5,605 nucleotides of DNA, taken from the NCBI GenBank assembly GCA_023485645.1, contig JAMCZM010000049.1:2994-8598 (forward strand), written 5' to 3'. Positions within the stretch are counted from its first letter, which is position 1. Each line of letters starts with the position of its first letter. Origin of the DNA: Candidatus Martarchaeota archaeon. Lineage in GTDB: Archaea > Micrarchaeota > Micrarchaeia > Micrarchaeales > Micrarchaeaceae. A program made the position numbers and the translations under genes. The notes below the pieces were generated by a model, which was not told the DNA's origin, did no database searches, and was given only the letters and a program-made list of their open reading frames with translations. Shown piece by piece: positions 4,743 to 5,605 of this stretch.

Positions 4743-5132
4743 TTAGGTTCTCAACATTGATTCTTCATATTCTAAACATTTTATTTTCTGGCCGATAAAT
4801 GCAATAAACTTGCGCACCTCAGAATTTTTTTCATATGAATATCCAGAAATATATATATCAATATAACCATTCATTGAATAATATATGCTCTTATTTCCAT
4901 TGCATTTTATTGCAAACTCTTGAAGATCAGGATTTATATTCTCATATATTTTATTATATATTGATTCTCGGACAATCACTTTTATATTACAAGACCCATA
5001 TCCCGATGAGGTTATGACATTTGTACTCATTGGAATTCCGTCCTTTATAATGCCTTCATAACCTTCAATTTTTGGTAGATGATGAATTTTAAAATCTATA
5101 TTCTTACTCTTAGTAGTAGTCTCATTATTCAT
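4743..5132 (-). CDS. Unrecognised operon protein, 129 residues
   Basis: No family recognised. The N-terminal ~15 residues are polar (MNNETTTKSKN). Then comes a probable mixed alpha/beta domain with FKIHHLPKIEGYEGIIKDGI, SCNIKVIVRESIYNKIYENI, the Tyr-rich YYSMNGYIDIYISGYSYEKN, and a final helix-like FIAFIGQKIKCLEYEESMLR. There is no signal peptide or transmembrane segment. ATG 5132 is preferred because GTGAT (5141-5137) precedes it by 4 bases, the same element used by the next gene; the GTG of that element (5141) could also initiate, adding three residues. It begins 16 bases after the membrane-protein stop, so the two are presumably co-transcribed. Confidence 0.7.
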   Translation of the reverse strand: MNNETTTKSKNIDFKIHHLPKIEGYEGIIKDGIPMSTNVITSSGYGSCNIKVIVRESIYNKIYENINPDLQEFAIKCNGNKSIYYSMNGYIDIYISGYSYEKNSEVRKFIAFIGQKIKCLEYEESMLRT

Positions 5133-5148
5133 ATTAATCACAACTAGT

Positions 5149-5418
5149 TTATGCTATCCTTAAAAGTCCGCCAAGCCCCAATGAAACAGATGCTGCGATT
5201 ATTGCGGTAGAAACATACGCGGTATTATTGACTTCATTAATTTCTCGTCTAATTACAACCATATTTTTATTAGTCTTTTTTATGGCGTCTATATTATTGA
5301 CATTATTAATACATGAAAAAAGCGCTGCAAGACCAATTGAAACGCCTACAACGGATCCTATAAGCATTGCTTTTGTAACATTATTGTTGCTTTTAGTACC
5401 TTCAACATTTTTTAACAT
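5149..5418 (-). CDS. Small membrane protein with two transmembrane helices
   Basis: From ATG 5418 this gives 89 residues. Two hydrophobic stretches look like membrane helices: about 17-37 (AMLIGSVVGVSIGLAALFSCI) is split by no charge, and about 68-86 (VSTAIIAASVSLGLGGLL) ends with RIA. Between them is a ~30-residue polar, positively charged loop (NNVNNIDAIKKTNKNMVVIR). Both helices share a small-residue G/A/S pattern and may be related halves (hairpin). ATG 5418 is chosen because AGGTG (5431-5427) lies 8 bases before it and a TATA box at ~5459 predicts a ~15-base leader. A longer reading from TTG 5493 would start inside the end of the adjacent insertion sequence and is rejected. First gene of a four-gene operon; function unknown, possibly a membrane anchor for the soluble products downstream. 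Confidence 0.7.
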   Translation of the reverse strand: MLKNVEGTKSNNNVTKAMLIGSVVGVSIGLAALFSCINNVNNIDAIKKTNKNMVVIRREINEVNNTAYVSTAIIAASVSLGLGGLLRIA

Positions 5419-5453
5419 AGTATATACACCTGACGAGCAAGATATGCTCCTTT

Positions 5454-5468
5454 TTAATATAAATAGTT
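5454..5468 (-). promoter_or_regulatory. Promoter of the four-gene operon
   Basis: AAACTATTTATATTAA on the minus strand, centred ~5459-5461, predicts transcription from about 5433, giving a short leader with AGGTG before ATG 5418. It shares the exact 12-mer AACTATTTATAT with the vapB remnant promoter. It lies only ~13-20 bases inside the presumed insertion-sequence boundary, so any upstream regulatory DNA has been replaced by the element. Confidence 0.5.
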
Positions 5469-5480
5469 TACGCATAATTT

Positions 5481-5605
5481 GAGTCTGGGACAAAAGTCAC
5501 CCATAACTCATCCTGAATAAGTTATGTAGTAATGCAATGCAACTTATTGCAGTATCAATTCTTTCATCTCTTTTTTGCCATATCTTCCATCCAACCATCT
5601 GTTTA
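5481..5605. mobile_element. Insertion sequence, one end only, running off the window
   Basis: GAGTCTGGGACAAAAGTCAC (5481-5500) has the look of an IS terminal inverted repeat, and a transposase reading frame ends inside it (TGA at 5497-5499). The other end is outside the window, so the inverted repeat and target duplication cannot be confirmed; the boundary at 5481 is approximate. Two short inverted repeats lie just inside: CATAACT/AGTTATG (5502-5508, 5520-5526) and TGCAAT/ATTGCA (5533-5538, 5546-5551). The family is not certain. The terminal sequence reminds me of IS1182-type ends, but this is from memory. Confidence 0.6.
5497..5605 (-). CDS. Transposase C-terminus (partial)
   Basis: The frame enters from the right edge and gives 35 residues: KQMVGWKIWQKRDERIDTAI, then SCIALLHNLFRMSYG and a TGA. 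A run of the type 'R.D.ai..ialLhNlfR..yg' just before the stop, which itself lies ~16 bases from the element's end, is typical of DDE transposases of IS5/IS1182-like elements, in which the final helix packs against the catalytic core. The catalytic residues are outside the window, so activity cannot be judged. It reads in the same direction as the four-gene operon, so read-through transcription into the operon is possible. Confidence 0.55.
   Translation of the reverse strand, partial: KQMVGWKIWQKRDERIDTAISCIALLHNLFRMSYG

Noticed and set aside
5228..5482. Hydrophobic plus-strand frame opposite the small membrane protein
   Set aside because: It is the antisense of a gene with a better start, ribosome site and promoter; hydrophobic antisense frames are common opposite such genes.

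Overview
The window is AT-rich and reads as a piece of archaeal accessory genome. Four things point to archaea. There is a DUF217/VapB-like antitoxin remnant. There is a stand-alone EF-Tu domain II-like protein of a type known from archaea. TATA boxes lie about 23-30 bases upstream of several start codons with almost no leader. Within the right-hand operon, start codons are preceded by GTGAT, the 3' half of the archaeal Shine-Dalgarno consensus. A lineage (for example Thermoplasmatota or a DPANN group) cannot be fixed from this sequence alone.

Left part (1-1100). A decayed vapBC toxin-antitoxin pair on the minus strand keeps the VapB N-terminus and the VapC C-terminus but has lost most of the PIN domain. 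Divergent from it is a phosphoglycerate-mutase-type histidine phosphatase on the plus strand, apparently leaderless, followed by a T-run terminator.

Middle part (1240-3470, all minus strand). Three genes read leftwards: a HAD phosphatase, a pentapeptide-repeat protein and a left-handed beta-helix (hexapeptide) protein. A repeat of about 90 bp, roughly 80% identical by hand alignment, brackets the beta-helix gene (1248-1336 and 2030-2120) and carries its promoter. A weaker relative of the promoter half lies upstream of the pentapeptide gene. All three copies share a TTC-N11/12-GAA dyad. The two solenoid-protein genes therefore look like co-regulated, cassette-like units. The pentapeptide gene appears frameshifted near its 3' end, where about 40 plausible C-terminal codons continue in the -1 frame.

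Right part (3480-5605). A divergent promoter region serves the HAD gene and a plus-strand EF-Tu domain II-like protein with an acidic, probably disordered N-terminal extension. Facing it is a minus-strand operon of four unrecognised genes: a small two-helix membrane protein, two soluble proteins, and a fourth gene that overlaps the third by 8 nt. The fourth gene can only be read through by a -1 shift at a T8 tract containing the heptamer T TTT TTG. The operon's own promoter lies next to the end of an insertion sequence that runs off the right edge; the last 35 residues of its transposase are visible.

Taken together this is a mobile-element-bounded accessory block. The most unusual elements are the repeat-bracketed solenoid genes, the unknown membrane-protein operon and its candidate frameshift site. 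Two of the lesions are single-base homopolymer contractions, so sequence error must be excluded before biology is claimed.
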